Source: Bipolaris cookei
Taxonomy: Eukaryota > Ascomycota > Dothideomycetes > Pleosporales > Pleosporaceae
Assembly: GCA_002286855.1 (NCBI GenBank)
Contig: NRSV01000024.1
Location: 1-64,000, forward strand
Reading direction: 5' to 3'
Length of the DNA: 64,000 bases
Below the pieces are notes generated by a model that saw only the letters and a program-made list of their open reading frames with translations, was not told the DNA's origin and did not search any database. Shown here piece after piece: positions 47,268 to 58,146 of the stretch (the first letter of the stretch is position 1; each line of letters opens with the position of its first letter). The position numbers and the translations under genes are program-made.

Positions 47268-48398
47268 ATGGCCCCAAATTCAAAATTAAACGCAAAGCGC
47301 AAGGCGCAAAGGGAAGCCACAAAGCCTCCAAAAGCGCGCCAGGAACGGCGCTCGGGCGACGAAATCAAAAGCGAGGCGAAGGCGCTGATCCCGATTGAAC
47401 TTCAGCAGCTTTTGCTGAATATGTTCCGGAATTCGTTTGCGGAGCGGCTGAATGCTGATTTTGGGCCCCTCTTGCAGGAGGTCAAGGGTCATTTGTTTAC
47501 TCGGGATTTTGCAGCTGCGTTTGGCAAGGAGGAGTATCTGGAGATATATGCTGCAAGGTGGAGTCCGAGTCGGGCGTTGGGGTATTTGGACTTGTTTTCG
47601 GGGTTGAAGGGAGATCTAGGGTTTGATGTTGAGGAAGATGGGCCTGGTACCGACGGATCTGACAGTGTCAAGAGTCGGAGAATTGTATGTTTGGGTGGTG
47701 GAGCGGGAGCGGAGATTGTTGCTCTAGGGGGATTGCAGAAACTACTTTTGAGCAAGATGGTTGAACAAAAAGAGAGGAAAGATGAGAAGGTGGTGAACGC
47801 AGGAAAGATGGAGGTTGCAGCTATTGACATTGCGGACTGGAATGTGGTAGTAGAGAATCTGGCAAAACACCTTACGACTGCACCGACACTGTCAAAGTAC
47901 GCATCAGCTGCTGCAAAGGCAGCAAATGTGCCCTTCCTGGATCCAGCGCAGATATCGATCACATTTCACCAACAGGACGTCCTCAAGGCGTCTACATCGG
48001 AAATGACGTCGCAGTTAGCAGAAGCGAACCTAGTCACTCTGCTCTTTACCCTCAACGAACTCTACTCCACATCTCTCCCTCTGACCCAGCAATTCCTCCT
48101 CCAGCTCACTTCAATAATGAAGCCCAGATCTCTACTCCTAGTTGTCGATAGCCCCGGAAGCTACTCCACCGTCACGCTCAACGGAGCAGAGAAAAAGTAC
48201 CCCATGCAATGGCTTCTCGACCACACGCTCCTGGACCAAGCCAGCAGCAATAAGAACGAGAGAGGCAAAGATGAGATTGTGAGTTGGGAGAAGGTAAAAG
48301 AAGACGATAGTCGATGGTTTAGGTTGGATGATAGGCTGAATTACCCAATTGAGCTGGAGAATATGCGGATGCAGATGCATTTGTATCGACGACTGTAG
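47268..48398 (+). CDS. Probable 25S rRNA uridine-N3 methyltransferase (Bmt6-like)
   Basis: A single-exon gene of 376 residues from ATG 47268. The N terminus is highly basic (KLNAKRKAQREATKPPKARQERR), as in nucleolar proteins. A Rossmann-type SAM-binding loop follows at IVCLGGGAGAEIVALG, and later helices include AAIDIADWNVVV (acidic strand end) and LVTLLFTLNELYSTSLPLTQQ. This layout fits the putative methyltransferase family that holds yeast Bmt6, which methylates a uridine of 25S rRNA; the assignment is from family memory and moderately sure. The frame is open upstream through the CTT repeat to 47004, which would add a Phe run. I reject that because MAPNSKLNAKRK is a natural start. Confidence 0.78.
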   Translation: MAPNSKLNAKRKAQREATKPPKARQERRSGDEIKSEAKALIPIELQQLLLNMFRNSFAERLNADFGPLLQEVKGHLFTRDFAAAFGKEEYLEIYAARWSPSRALGYLDLFSGLKGDLGFDVEEDGPGTDGSDSVKSRRIVCLGGGAGAEIVALGGLQKLLLSKMVEQKERKDEKVVNAGKMEVAAIDIADWNVVVENLAKHLTTAPTLSKYASAAAKAANVPFLDPAQISITFHQQDVLKASTSEMTSQLAEANLVTLLFTLNELYSTSLPLTQQFLLQLTSIMKPRSLLLVVDSPGSYSTVTLNGAEKKYPMQWLLDHTLLDQASSNKNERGKDEIVSWEKVKEDDSRWFRLDDRLNYPIELENMRMQMHLYRRL

Positions 48399-48701
48399 TC
48401 AAGTATCGAAGCTCTTTGGTACTTGATGAGGTGTAACATACGCTATTAATACTGGAGTATTTCCAGTCATACATCTGGGCAGTCTTCCCGACGCTTCACC
48501 AGCGTCAAGAACTGAGCGAGAAACCGACAACAAAGGAGAAGGCAGTTCCTGAGAGGACCAGCCCTCTCTGAAACAGTAAAAACACTACATTATCAAAACA
48601 TGAATTAGCTCGAACCGCCCTCGCAGGCAAAAATAAGTCTTCTTTTGGGCAACACACCCCTCGAACTCAAAAATCCACATCTAAACAACCCCGCAACTCC
48701 C
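48399..48701. other. Intergenic between convergent genes
   Basis: Short 3' flanks of the methyltransferase gene and the small membrane-protein gene. Nothing else was recognised. Confidence 0.45.
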
Positions 48702-49109
48702 TCACTTCTCCCCACCATGCACCTCAGTACAACTCCACGCCCTCCCCCTCTCCCTCCCTCCGCCATACACCTCCTCTGGCCTTCGCACACTCGAGTCCGC
48801 TCGCTCCATCCTCACACTCGATCGCGACAACTCTTTCGTAACCAGAATGCTTTTCATACTATGGTCTTCCTGCACGCTTCGCAGGCTGTCGCTGCTGCTC
48901 CCGGGGCTCTTGGGTGTTTCTCGTAGACGTGATTTTTCATAACGGCGGAGGCAGACGGCAATGAGAGGGACGGTCAGGATTAAGATGACGATGGCTATTA
49001 CGATGCCGATGATGGCGCCGGGACTGAAGCCGTCGCTACGGGAGGCGGTGTTTGATGATAGGGCTGGTGGGGCTTCGGGGATGTTGGAGCTATTTGGTGT
49101 GGGTGCCAT
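48702..49109 (-). CDS. Small single-pass membrane protein, function unknown
   Basis: A single-exon minus-strand gene of 135 residues from ATG 49109, context ATCATGG. The N-terminal part is Ser/Pro/Ala-rich (APTPNSSNIPEAPPALSSNTASRSDG). One strong membrane helix, GAIIGIVIAIVILILTVPLIAV, is followed by CLRRYEKSRLR, so the N terminus is probably outside and the basic tail inside (positive-inside rule). The tail is Ser/Arg/Glu-rich. The open frame continues upstream to 49478, but that part has the Phe/Leu and His/Thr bias of non-coding leader. The plan resembles fungal sensor-like stalk proteins, but no domain was recognised. Confidence 0.6.
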   Translation of the reverse strand: MAPTPNSSNIPEAPPALSSNTASRSDGFSPGAIIGIVIAIVILILTVPLIAVCLRRYEKSRLRETPKSPGSSSDSLRSVQEDHSMKSILVTKELSRSSVRMERADSSVRRPEEVYGGGRERGRAWSCTEVHGGEK

Positions 49110-51090
49110 GATGTGTGTGTGTGGTTTTGTTGGTTGGCAGATTGGTGAGTGCTGATTGCTTGATAGCAGGATGCGTGGTGTGATGGTATTGATCAACGAG
49201 TCGTTGATATTCGTGCAATTCGTGTGATTGAGTGATAGATGTAAAGTTTTCCTCGGTAAAGACTGCGTTTGACTTTCTTCTCTCAGTTGCCAACGATAGT
49301 AGGAGTGAGAGTGAGAGAACGCCTGGGTTTCAGAAGAGATAGTCGCGCACCAACGTGCAAACGGGAAAGCAGCAACAACAACAATGCGAAATAATCCTGA
49401 GCTGCAAAGCAACAGAACAGAGAAGTTTAAAAGAAAGAAAAAAAGGGTACACCCAGGGAATTCAAATAGTGGGAACACGAGGGGGGGGAGGGGGAAGTGC
49501 CGCCCATTTTCCCTTTAAAGATAACACCCACCAAAACGCCCATGAACCGCATTCCAGAACTTCCCACTCTCACACCGCGACAGTTCCGTTGAGTGGTGGC
49601 CTTGCAAAAAGATGCCCACACCCCCAGCAAGTTACCTTTCAGCTCCCGTCCATACACAGCGTCCCACGCCGCTAGCGCCCCCAAACGCACATATGTTGCA
49701 GCACGAGAATTGGTCGCTCGCCAAAGTTAGTGGCGTTTACATGTGGCGAATCAGCGGGGTGCATGTACACTTTGCGCAAGGGCTTGCGCGCAAAAGGCGG
49801 CCAGCACAGCGGAAAGAAACCCATGTACATGTGTGGTCACCTGCCACATCAGCAAATGGGGCTCTTTTGGCCGAGGGTAAGGGACGAAAAGGGCCATTTT
49901 GGAAATGAGGTTGCCGGAGTGTGCGATAGGACAGCGCAGAGGTGCATGGGAGGAGTAAGGTTAGACTACAGTTGCTTCGGCGCTTTGAGTGCAATAGGGT
50001 TACCATGGAACCAGGTTTGTTGATTGTAGCTGGGGGTTTGGGCGGAGACTTTTTACCCCTCATTTGCGTGGGAGCGACGGTTAGATGTTTTTGGTATTCC
50101 GAGGTTAGTCTTTTTTTTAAAAGAATAGTGTTTAAAGTTGTTTCTACTAGTTCCACTACTACGGTGCATTGTTAGCTGAATGAATTTAAACTTTGTATTA
50201 AACATGGTTGGACCTGGATGTTCAACGGTTCTAAGATATCCGAGATGGATATAGTTCGGTTCTGGCTTGATCGGTGGTTTTGTTTGTTTATGCATGTCTT
50301 GGGCGGAGGCAAGTGATTGGACGAGAGTATGAACCGAGTTGAACCGAGCTGCGTCGATAGTTAACTTGGATTTAGAACGTAGCTGAGAGTAAGAAAAGTC
50401 GCAAACCCCCTTGACGTTCTATGAATTGATTTGCTCAAATTCATAATGCTCAGTAGACTTTCCATATACCTACAATTGATGGGAATGAGAAAATCGCGCT
50501 TCACTGCTTTTTTCAATAGTTTCTACCTCAGGTGTGTAGTCGAACAACCTATACGTGATCTCTTTCTGCTCTCTCTTCGCGCTAGCCTCAGGGGTGTTTG
50601 AATAATATAGGAAAATAGAAACGCATGGTTCAACCTCTACTAAATGCCTTCAGCATGAAACCTTCAAGAGTGATTGGAATAGTTTTGGCGTGCGGGAACG
50701 ACCGTATTTGCCAAGACACAGGTTCGCGATGTTTGTTTCAAGGGTCCAGATAAGATCGAGATGAATTGTGGATACGATGTCACGAGCTTGTGGAGCAGTG
50801 ACCTGAGAAAACGTTATTCGATAGGTACAACGCGTATCCAAAACGATTTCAACGATTCGCGCGAGTTAACTATCAAGGATGTCCGGGACTATTACTGGTT
50901 CCTGGCCTCCGTGTACTTGGGCCAATCAACGGTCAAAGAGCCACCCAAGAGTGGCAGAGAATCCATGCTCGACGATTAGTGGCATTTCGATAATACACAC
51001 CAACCGAATAGCTAAGATTTCATCTTACAGCACGAAGCAAACATTACATATGTCTATTAGAAATATTTTCTACAACAGACACCATGCCCA
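49110..51090. other. Long intergenic stretch, no gene recognised
   Basis: About 2 kb between the small membrane-protein gene and the MFS permease gene. G-rich (near 49483) and T-rich patches occur. Open frames here are short and overlapping with no domain or consistent splice signals. Confidence 0.4.
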
Positions 51091-52867
51091 TCAATAAGCA
51101 TAAAACAAATTAATCCCATCCCTCCGTAACCGCTTGTTCGTAACTTGAAGCCATATCCTCAATGCCCAAGCAGACGCAATACACGCCGCTGAAAACGCCG
51201 CATTACTACTCATCGCAATAACGTACTTAGGACCATCGCTCTCGGGGTACAAATAAGGTGTGTATATGAAACTCGCCATGGAAATGACATTGACAATCGA
51301 CAACGAAACGGCTTTCTTTTCCGTAGTTTGTCCGAGTGTGCCGGACACCCAGCCTAGAATGACAGAATTGACAGAGTAGACACCTGTATGGAGATATCAG
51401 TAAAAGGCAACTGGTATAATGGCTATTTGTGTGGTGTACGAACCAGATGCAAAGAGGAAGCACGATACATAGCGTGCGGCGAGATTGAGAGTAGCAGCGC
51501 TGATTGCGAAACCAACAACGGCAAGACCCATCATGACGGTAATGTGCCAAGTTCTATCGTTATATTTTCCGGATGAGATGCCAACGCAGATACCGACAGC
51601 TCCCGCAACGAGGGATGGTGGAGCCGTTAGAACTAGGGTGATCGTCCTGTTGAAGCCTAGAGATTTGACGACCGTAGGGAAGAACTAATCACCATCAGTT
51701 AGCGATAATGTCAAGCAAAACCAATCCGCATAGACGTACCTGGTTGAACGAAGTGGCGCTCAAGTGCATGTTCTGCATGAAAACAAGCAGGTAAAGACGA
51801 GGATCGCGAAGTGCTTGCATAAAACCCGCTCTTGACCCCTTGCTCGGCTCAAGACCAACGGTATCCCTCTGAATACGGTCATGAGCCAACTGGCGTTGTT
51901 CAGGTGTAAGCCATTTCGTCGTCAATGGCTCATCAGGCAGCAAGAAGATGCAAATAATAGATACGCCCACCGTAACTATACCCTCAATAATGAACAGCCA
52001 CTGCCATCTGTTACACAACCATTAGCATATCCTCTAACACCCGCCTACGCTAACAGTAAATTACTCACCCATGCATGCCGTGTTTATCACTCAGTGTCGC
52101 AAACACCGCCGCAGCAATAAGCCCCGCAAACGACACTGCAAAAATGTTCCCCGCATAAAGAATAGCCACTCTCGTCGCAATCTCTTTACGCGTGTAAAAC
52201 ATACTTAGGATATACAGTGCTCCCGGGTAAAATGGCGCTTCAACGAAACTGTGCATACCAAGGTTAGTAAAACGTACCAAAGTTACTAAATATATACTAA
52301 ATGGCGCTTCAAACGAACCCGAGGCAAAAGCGGACAAGGACGAGTCCAGTGTAGTTCTTGACCAGCGCGGTGAGGGCTGCGACGCAGCCCCAGACTGTGC
52401 AGCAAATGGCCATGTATAGCGAAGGCCGCACTTTGCGCGACGACATGAGCATGTTGCTGGGGATCTGAGCGAAAAGGTAGCCGACGTAGAGGATGGAGAT
52501 GCAGGTGTTGTATTGGGTGCCGACGAGACCTAGATCTTTTTCGAGGCCGTCGAGGCGTGCGTTTGCGATTGCGTTTTGGTCGAGCTTGTTTCTTAGGGTC
52601 GTTAGCTGGCTTTTTTTTCGATAGGAAGGTGAGAAGGAGGCAAAGTAGTTCGTACAGAAAGTACATGGCGAAAAGCGCTGGCATCACGCGCATGTCCAGC
52701 TTGCGCACCAGCGCAATCTCTGCTGGATCGGTTTTTGCGACTGCGCCGGTATAATCTGCGCCTTCAGGTGTGTCTTTTTGCGCAGGATCCTTTTCTAATG
52801 TTTCGACATCGTCAACGTGGAGAGGTACGTCCTTCTCAGTGTCGTGCATGTAGTTGGTGCCAGCCAT
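51091..52867 (-). CDS. MFS permease, allantoate-permease (Dal5)/ACS anion:cation symporter type
   Basis: Six exons on the minus strand: 52867-52656, 52591-52319, 52248-52069, 52007-51740, 51684-51444 and 51383-51091, giving 488 residues. The N-terminal cytoplasmic tail is acidic. Helix 1 is interrupted by the first intron and continues NKLDQNAIANARLDGLEKDLGL, a segment usual in Dal5-type carriers. Then come YNTCISILYVGYLFAQIPSNML and RFCLGFVEAPFYPGALYILSMFYTRKE, the family's signature loop, restored by removal of intron 2. The second half has FFPTVVKSLGF and VYSVNSVILGWVSGTLGQTTEKKAVSL. These carriers move organic acids, vitamins or sugar acids with protons. The gene is divergent from an aldolase gene, so the substrate may be a compound that enzyme uses. 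Introns 2 and 5 use GTTCGT donors. Confidence 0.92.
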
Positions 52868-53599
52868 GATTGACTGTTGTTGTCAAAAGAAAAAAAAGGT
52901 TGGTTACTAACCCATGGACTGAAACAAAAGTCAAAGGAACTGAGAGATGAAACTTTTTTCTCCTCTATATATTCAGGCTGGACAAATATTGTACAGAAAG
53001 TCCTGAGTCTAGCTCGATCCCGCACCTACCCCGGACTTTCCCCAGATCCCACGCTCCTGGTGAAAAGCGGAGTAAACATGGGGAGGCGTGGAGAAAGCTG
53101 GCACTTCATGGGCCAATCAAACTCGTTCTGAGGTGAGTGTCATTGATTCGTAGTTACTACTTGATTTTGTGGCGAAAAGAACTTGGCAACTTTATCGAAG
53201 GGGCGGACAAAGACAAGTCCGGTGGGTCATGCGCGTGACATGACTTGCACTGGTGGTAAGCCTTGGCAGCCCACCAAGTTTCTTTCCCCATATTGTAGCA
53301 TTAGGCTAGCTTCTTCAGGCACGTACTAACATACATGGCCGTGGGGTTCGTACGCACTTTCTCAAGTCCGTCTCTTGTTCTGCGTGAGATATGCGCTTAC
53401 ACATGGGTTCCAAGCCTTGTAGCATGGTTAGAAATCCAATTAAGGTCAACATTTTGCATTGCTATGTAACATGCTTCAGAGTGCATATAATGCAAGCTTG
53501 GATCCCAGGGTTTTCATAATCATCAAACTCACAACTCTGCACTCTTACAAACAAACCACTCTTCTCTAAATCTTAACACCACTTCCACATATCATTACA
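52868..53599. promoter_or_regulatory. Divergent promoter of MFS permease and DHDPS-family gene
   Basis: The region of about 0.7 kb between opposite start codons. No operator was recognised; a shared regulator is suggested only by the two regulator genes downstream. Confidence 0.45.
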
Positions 53600-54571
53600 A
53601 TGGGTTCAATGCCAGAGGTCAAGAAAGCTCCTCAGATTGACCTTGCGGGTCTCGTTCCAGCCCCAGTTACGCCATTCAACAGGGATGGCTCGGTCGACTA
53701 TGCTGCTATCCAACGCCTGGGTTCGTGGCTCGGCAGTATTCCTGGCGTTAAGGGACTAGTAGTCCTTGGACATGCTGGCGAGGGTACTTTCCTCACTCAA
53801 GAAGAGCAAGTAGAAGTCATCAAGGCCTTTGTCAAGTCCGTCGATGACAAAATACCTATCATTGCGGGAATCACAACCGAAGGCACAGAGGTAGCAGCCC
53901 TCGAGGCTCAACGCGCAAAGGCTGCGGGAGCCAAGGCCGGTCTCCTGTACCCCAGTCATGGCTGGTTGCGTTTCGGATACCAGCCAGGTGCTCCACAAGA
54001 CAGATACAGGACGGTGTACGAGAAATCTGGACTTCCTCTCATCTTGTTTCAATACCCCGACAACACAAAAGCAACCTACAACCTGGACACTCTTCTCGAT
54101 ATCGCCGCACAACCTGGTGTCATCGCCATGAAGAACGGTGTCCGCAATATGCGACGATGGGATGTGGAGATTCCTATCATCAAGAAGCAAAACCCTGATT
54201 TGACTATCCTTACATGCCACGACGAATACCTACTACACACATGCTTCGATGTTGACGGCATGCTTGTTGGATACGGTAATATTGCACCAGAGCCACTCCT
54301 GGAGATGATTGAAGCTGGAAAGGCGAGGGACTATCCTCGCGCAAGAGCTATCCATGATAGATTGCTTCCTGTGACTAGGAACGTCTACCACCGCGGCTCG
54401 CACATGGAGGGCACAGTAGCACTGAAGCACGGACTGGTGGCGAGAGGTATCCTGGAACATGCGACGGTCAGGAGTGGGCTGCTACCACTTCAGGATGGAG
54501 CGGAGCAAGAGATCCATGCTGCTTTCAAGTCGGCCTCACTAGGCAAGGTATCGCCACCCAAAAGCAGTTAA
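53600..54571 (+). CDS. Dihydrodipicolinate synthase / N-acetylneuraminate lyase family aldolase
   Basis: A single-exon gene of 323 residues. The family comprises TIM-barrel class I aldolases that form a Schiff base with a 2-oxo acid. The start shows GLVPAPVTPFNRDGSVDY, then VVLGHAGEGTFLTQEEQ where bacterial lysine enzymes have GTTGE. The Schiff-base lysine is Lys178 in GVIAMKNG and the tyrosine is Tyr152 in LILFQYPDN. Fungi make lysine by the alpha-aminoadipate route, so this is not a lysine enzyme. It more likely cleaves or condenses a keto-deoxy sugar acid or hydroxy-oxo acid. Divergent from the MFS carrier and 62 bases from the end of the convergent regulator gene. Confidence 0.9.
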   Translation: MGSMPEVKKAPQIDLAGLVPAPVTPFNRDGSVDYAAIQRLGSWLGSIPGVKGLVVLGHAGEGTFLTQEEQVEVIKAFVKSVDDKIPIIAGITTEGTEVAALEAQRAKAAGAKAGLLYPSHGWLRFGYQPGAPQDRYRTVYEKSGLPLILFQYPDNTKATYNLDTLLDIAAQPGVIAMKNGVRNMRRWDVEIPIIKKQNPDLTILTCHDEYLLHTCFDVDGMLVGYGNIAPEPLLEMIEAGKARDYPRARAIHDRLLPVTRNVYHRGSHMEGTVALKHGLVARGILEHATVRSGLLPLQDGAEQEIHAAFKSASLGKVSPPKSS

Positions 54572-54632
54572 ATAGAAGTGTTGGTACAAGTATGCAATTT
54601 ATAATTTGACAATTCTTCCAAAAGATTAATTT

Positions 54633-56836
54633 TCATCGAAAACTGCCATTGTGATATGCCATATTTCCTGGAGGACCGAAATCTCTGTCCCACCAATAGT
54701 TTATGTCTTCTCCATTGAACAGGTGCATGATTTGTTCGTTTGGTAATGGGTTATCTGAGTCCTGGTGTGCGATACCAAGGAAGTTACTTGGGTCTGCAAT
54801 GTAGTCATATGTTGGGTTGTTGGCAGCTAGAGCATCGCCAATATCACTATTTGGAAAGTTCAATGACCCTACGTTGCTCATGATCATTGTTGGATTCGAT
54901 TCCGCATGAGAATAAGTGGCGTTTCTTGAAGCTGGCTGAGAGTTTGCCGTCATACCCATTGCGGGATGGCTTTGCGTTGGATGTGTTGGTACGTCCCGTC
55001 TTTCTGAAAATACTTCATTCCCTTGATGGGTTGTTTGGCGACTACTAAGTAATGAACAAGTTTCGCCAGTTGTACGGCTATCATTTACCGGGACAGCTCC
55101 AGGTACAACAGTAGAGCTCCGAGTTGACGGCTTGCTCAGTCGTGCTGTGAGATTTTGAATTGCAACTATACAAGCATCTGGCCATTTTGTGCCCCTCAAT
55201 GCTAGGTGCTTGAGAATTTGTATGCTTCGATCAGAAAGTCGTATTGCAATGTCTCGAGTAACCTGACCTTCTGAGGCAGCAGAAAGAATTACGAACGTGC
55301 TCATCCATACCGCCCATGTGAAGGAAGGCCAAAGCAATGGGGTTCGCTCGTAACCATGTTGGCCAGGAGAGCCATCAAATGCACCGAATCCCCGGAGTGC
55401 CTTGTGCAGAGTGTTAATGATGGAGCGCGAGGCGGATATGCATCTTTGTAATGCCACGTTATAAGCTGCATCCTTTTTAGAAATTGCTAACACGGAGCGG
55501 TGTAGTGCTAGAATAGATTCAAAGCGAAGAACAATAAGAGTAACCTGGTGAGTCTTTGATATGTTCTGCACTTGCTCGTCGTTGGAGAGATATTCGTCAA
55601 CCATATTCCACCATCTGGTGTGCTCTGCCTCCCTTTCTAGGGCCTCTTCCGTCTCGTTTGCACTACCATGTAGAAAAGTTCGGTGCCGTGTTTGCATGAT
55701 AGATCCGCGAATATCAGCATGTTGAGCTAAGAATTCTAACAGGTCTAGCCGATCGTCTCGTTCGTTACCTGAGAAATAGTGAGTATAGGTGGTATTATGG
55801 GCTACGCCTCCATGTACATACCGTCTCTGTGCTCGCGATCGTAGTGCCGTTCGGTATGTGGATAGCATACATTAGCCTCATCCGACCGTATACCAAGTGG
55901 AGTCCCCAATCGGATGCAAATATGTCTATCTATACATAGTACAGACCAAAAGAGTCGTTTTCTCAACTCAGCTTCCTTATCAGGTATTGATCGTTGCACC
56001 GGACAACGATGCAAACCCAATTGGAAAGCCATCCGGATTACCAATCCTTCAAGGCGAGACGCAGCATTGTATCTGTGCATCGTGATTAAGAAAAGCTGGA
56101 TGCTGACCAACGCTTGCAGTGACAGGACCGAAGTCTCTTCGGTCAAAATCAGCTGCGTACTCCGGATAGCATCGTTGATTGAATGAAACATAAGACTGGC
56201 TGGTACAGCCTTCCTCGCGGTGTCAATTTGTCGCCGATCACATATCGATATCGACATGACTGAGCGAAGTATGATGTGCTGCAGCTCATTTGCTGTTGAC
56301 AGTGCTGCAACACGTGGACCTCGTTGTACAATTTGGCGAAAATAACTCAGTAATGAAGGAGCGTGCAAGAAGGGAAATGCGGGATGCCAGTGATCGAAAT
56401 ACGCTTGGCTCCATTCGAGAAGATCTTCAAAGACGATGGGCGATGCAATAGTTTCCGGTGTTGGAGCAATTACTTCGCCTTGTATCCACAGCCACCTGGA
56501 TGCACTCTTGGACGCGCCCGCGGGTAGCTGATCTTCTTCGCCCGGCGCAGCATCACTCTCTGGTGTGTCAACAGGTCGAACTGATGAGTGAACTCCGGCG
56601 GTATTTTCAATGATAGACGATGGCCCAGCGTTGTTGGCTGGGCTAGTCCTAAACATGCTGCGATTGTCGTCTTGTGGACTTGTTCCTTCTGCCCCAAACT
56701 CTCTCAACTGCTGACCCATGGTCTGGAGAAATGCTCTGCGTTTCTTGGCACCGCTTGCATCAGGTGCCGCCACAGTGTCTACAGCTTCACTGTGGGGCAC
56801 TCGCCGCTTGCTGGGAATCACGTGAACCTCCGCCAT
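54633..56836 (-). CDS. Fungal-specific transcription-factor domain protein lacking a Zn2Cys6 motif
   Basis: Two exons on the minus strand, 56836-55822 and 55768-54633, giving 716 residues. Residues about 130-345 form the fungal-specific transcription-factor (middle homology) region: WSQAYFDHWHPAFPFLHAPSLLSYF, then LVSIQLFLITMHRYNAASRLEGLVIRMAFQLGLHRC and RKRLFWSVLCIDRHICIRLGTPLGI. The N terminus has basic patches (PSKRRVP, AKKRRA) that could be nuclear signals, but no Cys6 cluster. The C-terminal third is Asn/Ser-rich and acidic near the end, a plausible activation region. The next gene upstream on the same strand supplies only a Zn2Cys6 domain, so the two may act together or derive from one gene. 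Confidence 0.85.
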
Positions 56837-57212
56837 GACGCGTGAAACAGTACTATCACGCTCATGAGGCTCGATAGAGAAGAAGACCCAGTCCGACGTG
56901 GGAAAGGCGTTGTCGTAATGGAATTTGCTGGAATTAAAACAAGCGTGATGATGAGCGCGAACAAGAATGAACTATGCAAAACTGGGGTGGAAGCTGTGAC
57001 GCTACACACGGAAGGGGCAGCCAAGGTTCAGGGCTGAGGCTAGACAAGTTAAGTACGTAGCAGCACGAGTGGGGCCAGTCACGACCTTTGGAATGCACAT
57101 TCACGGCGCATAGCTAACGATTATTTGCTGAGTATTTCGCGCAATATATTGCTATCTAGAAACTCATAGAAATAAAAAGGTTACAGAAGAAAAGAAATTA
57201 TTGCTCGTCTTC
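56837..57212. other. Gap between the two regulator genes
   Basis: 376 bases between the Zn2Cys6 gene's stop and the next start, both minus strand. I saw no splice pair that would clearly join the two frames. It probably holds the promoter of the downstream gene. Confidence 0.45.
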
Positions 57213-58146
57213 TCAAAAGTATTTTCGCCATCTCGCGTCGGCTGCAGAATGCGACTGCAAAACTGGTTGGCATGGAGGTGTAGGTGCCTCTGGTACATCG
57301 GGATATCTTTCGCCAGCTATATCTTCTAACGGAGAGAAGCCTGTGGTGTTCTGGTCAAGATGTTCTAGATTCGTATCTGCTTCAGATAGCCCAGTTCCAT
57401 CAGCAACTGGTTGCCATGGAACTTGCATTTCTGGAAGTGGTCTCGGCAGAAGGGTCGTTTGTTCAGTACCTAATAGTACTTGCGTGCCCTCATCATGTAT
57501 CCTTCTACTTGAACCCGCTGCCCAGGGGCTGGTTACAGTGGGACTCTTTTGGGTTGGGCGATCGCCACTGGTTTCTGCCGCCTTTGCGATACGTTCGCTC
57601 TTCTTCAACCACCAAGCGCGTCTCTGCTCCTCCGTATTAAGAGGAAGATCTTTCCATTCCTCAATCTTGTGAGACTTGGCTTGTTTCTGACTATACTCTG
57701 CTAACAATCGACGATCCCTCTCGGGAAGGCGCCGAGGCTCGATTGGTACCCGAGATTCGTAGATTGCCGAAAGAAGCTCCAACACGACAACCTCAGTCTC
57801 AAGGAGTCGCTGTTCGACAAAAGATATGTATCCCGATGGTATACCTCTAGTGATAGTATTAGCATGCACCTATCAGACCTGACATGAGAGCACCTTTTGT
57901 TGATCGGTGGGTACCGGCATAACGTGTCTGAAGAGCTGCATTGCGAACATATCGGCAGTTCGCGGTCGCACTGAAGAGCGCCTTAGCTAGTGTTTAAAAT
58001 TGTCAAATTGAAGCTGACCTTTGACTTTTTGTTGCGACAGGATTCGCAGGCGATCGGATGAAATGTACTACTCGTTTCATCCTAGACGGTGTGAGAATGC
58101 TACTGCAGGGAACAAGGATCTGCGGCAATTGGGGATTACGCACCAT
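57213..58146 (-). CDS. Small Zn2Cys6 DNA-binding protein
   Basis: Four exons on the minus strand: 58146-58144 (ATG only), 58081-58019, 57970-57894 and 57846-57213, giving 258 residues. Splicing builds a perfect binuclear zinc cluster spread over two exons: CESC, RNKKSKC, DRELPIC, SQC and SSSDTLC, spacing CX2CX6CX6CX2CX6C, followed by the linker NKRGIPSGYISFVEQRLLETE and a short dimerisation-like helix. The rest is polar with RRAWWLKKSERIAKAA. There is no middle homology region. The first exon being a bare ATG before donor GTGCGT is odd but gives a natural MDETSSTFHPIACESC start; an upstream in-frame extension cannot be excluded. Probably a pathway regulator. Confidence 0.78.

Noticed and set aside
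56837..57212. A single fused regulator gene joining the Zn2Cys6 and middle-homology parts
   Set aside because: No convincing donor-acceptor pair restores the frame, and both parts have natural starts and stops. It is kept only as a hypothesis in the findings.
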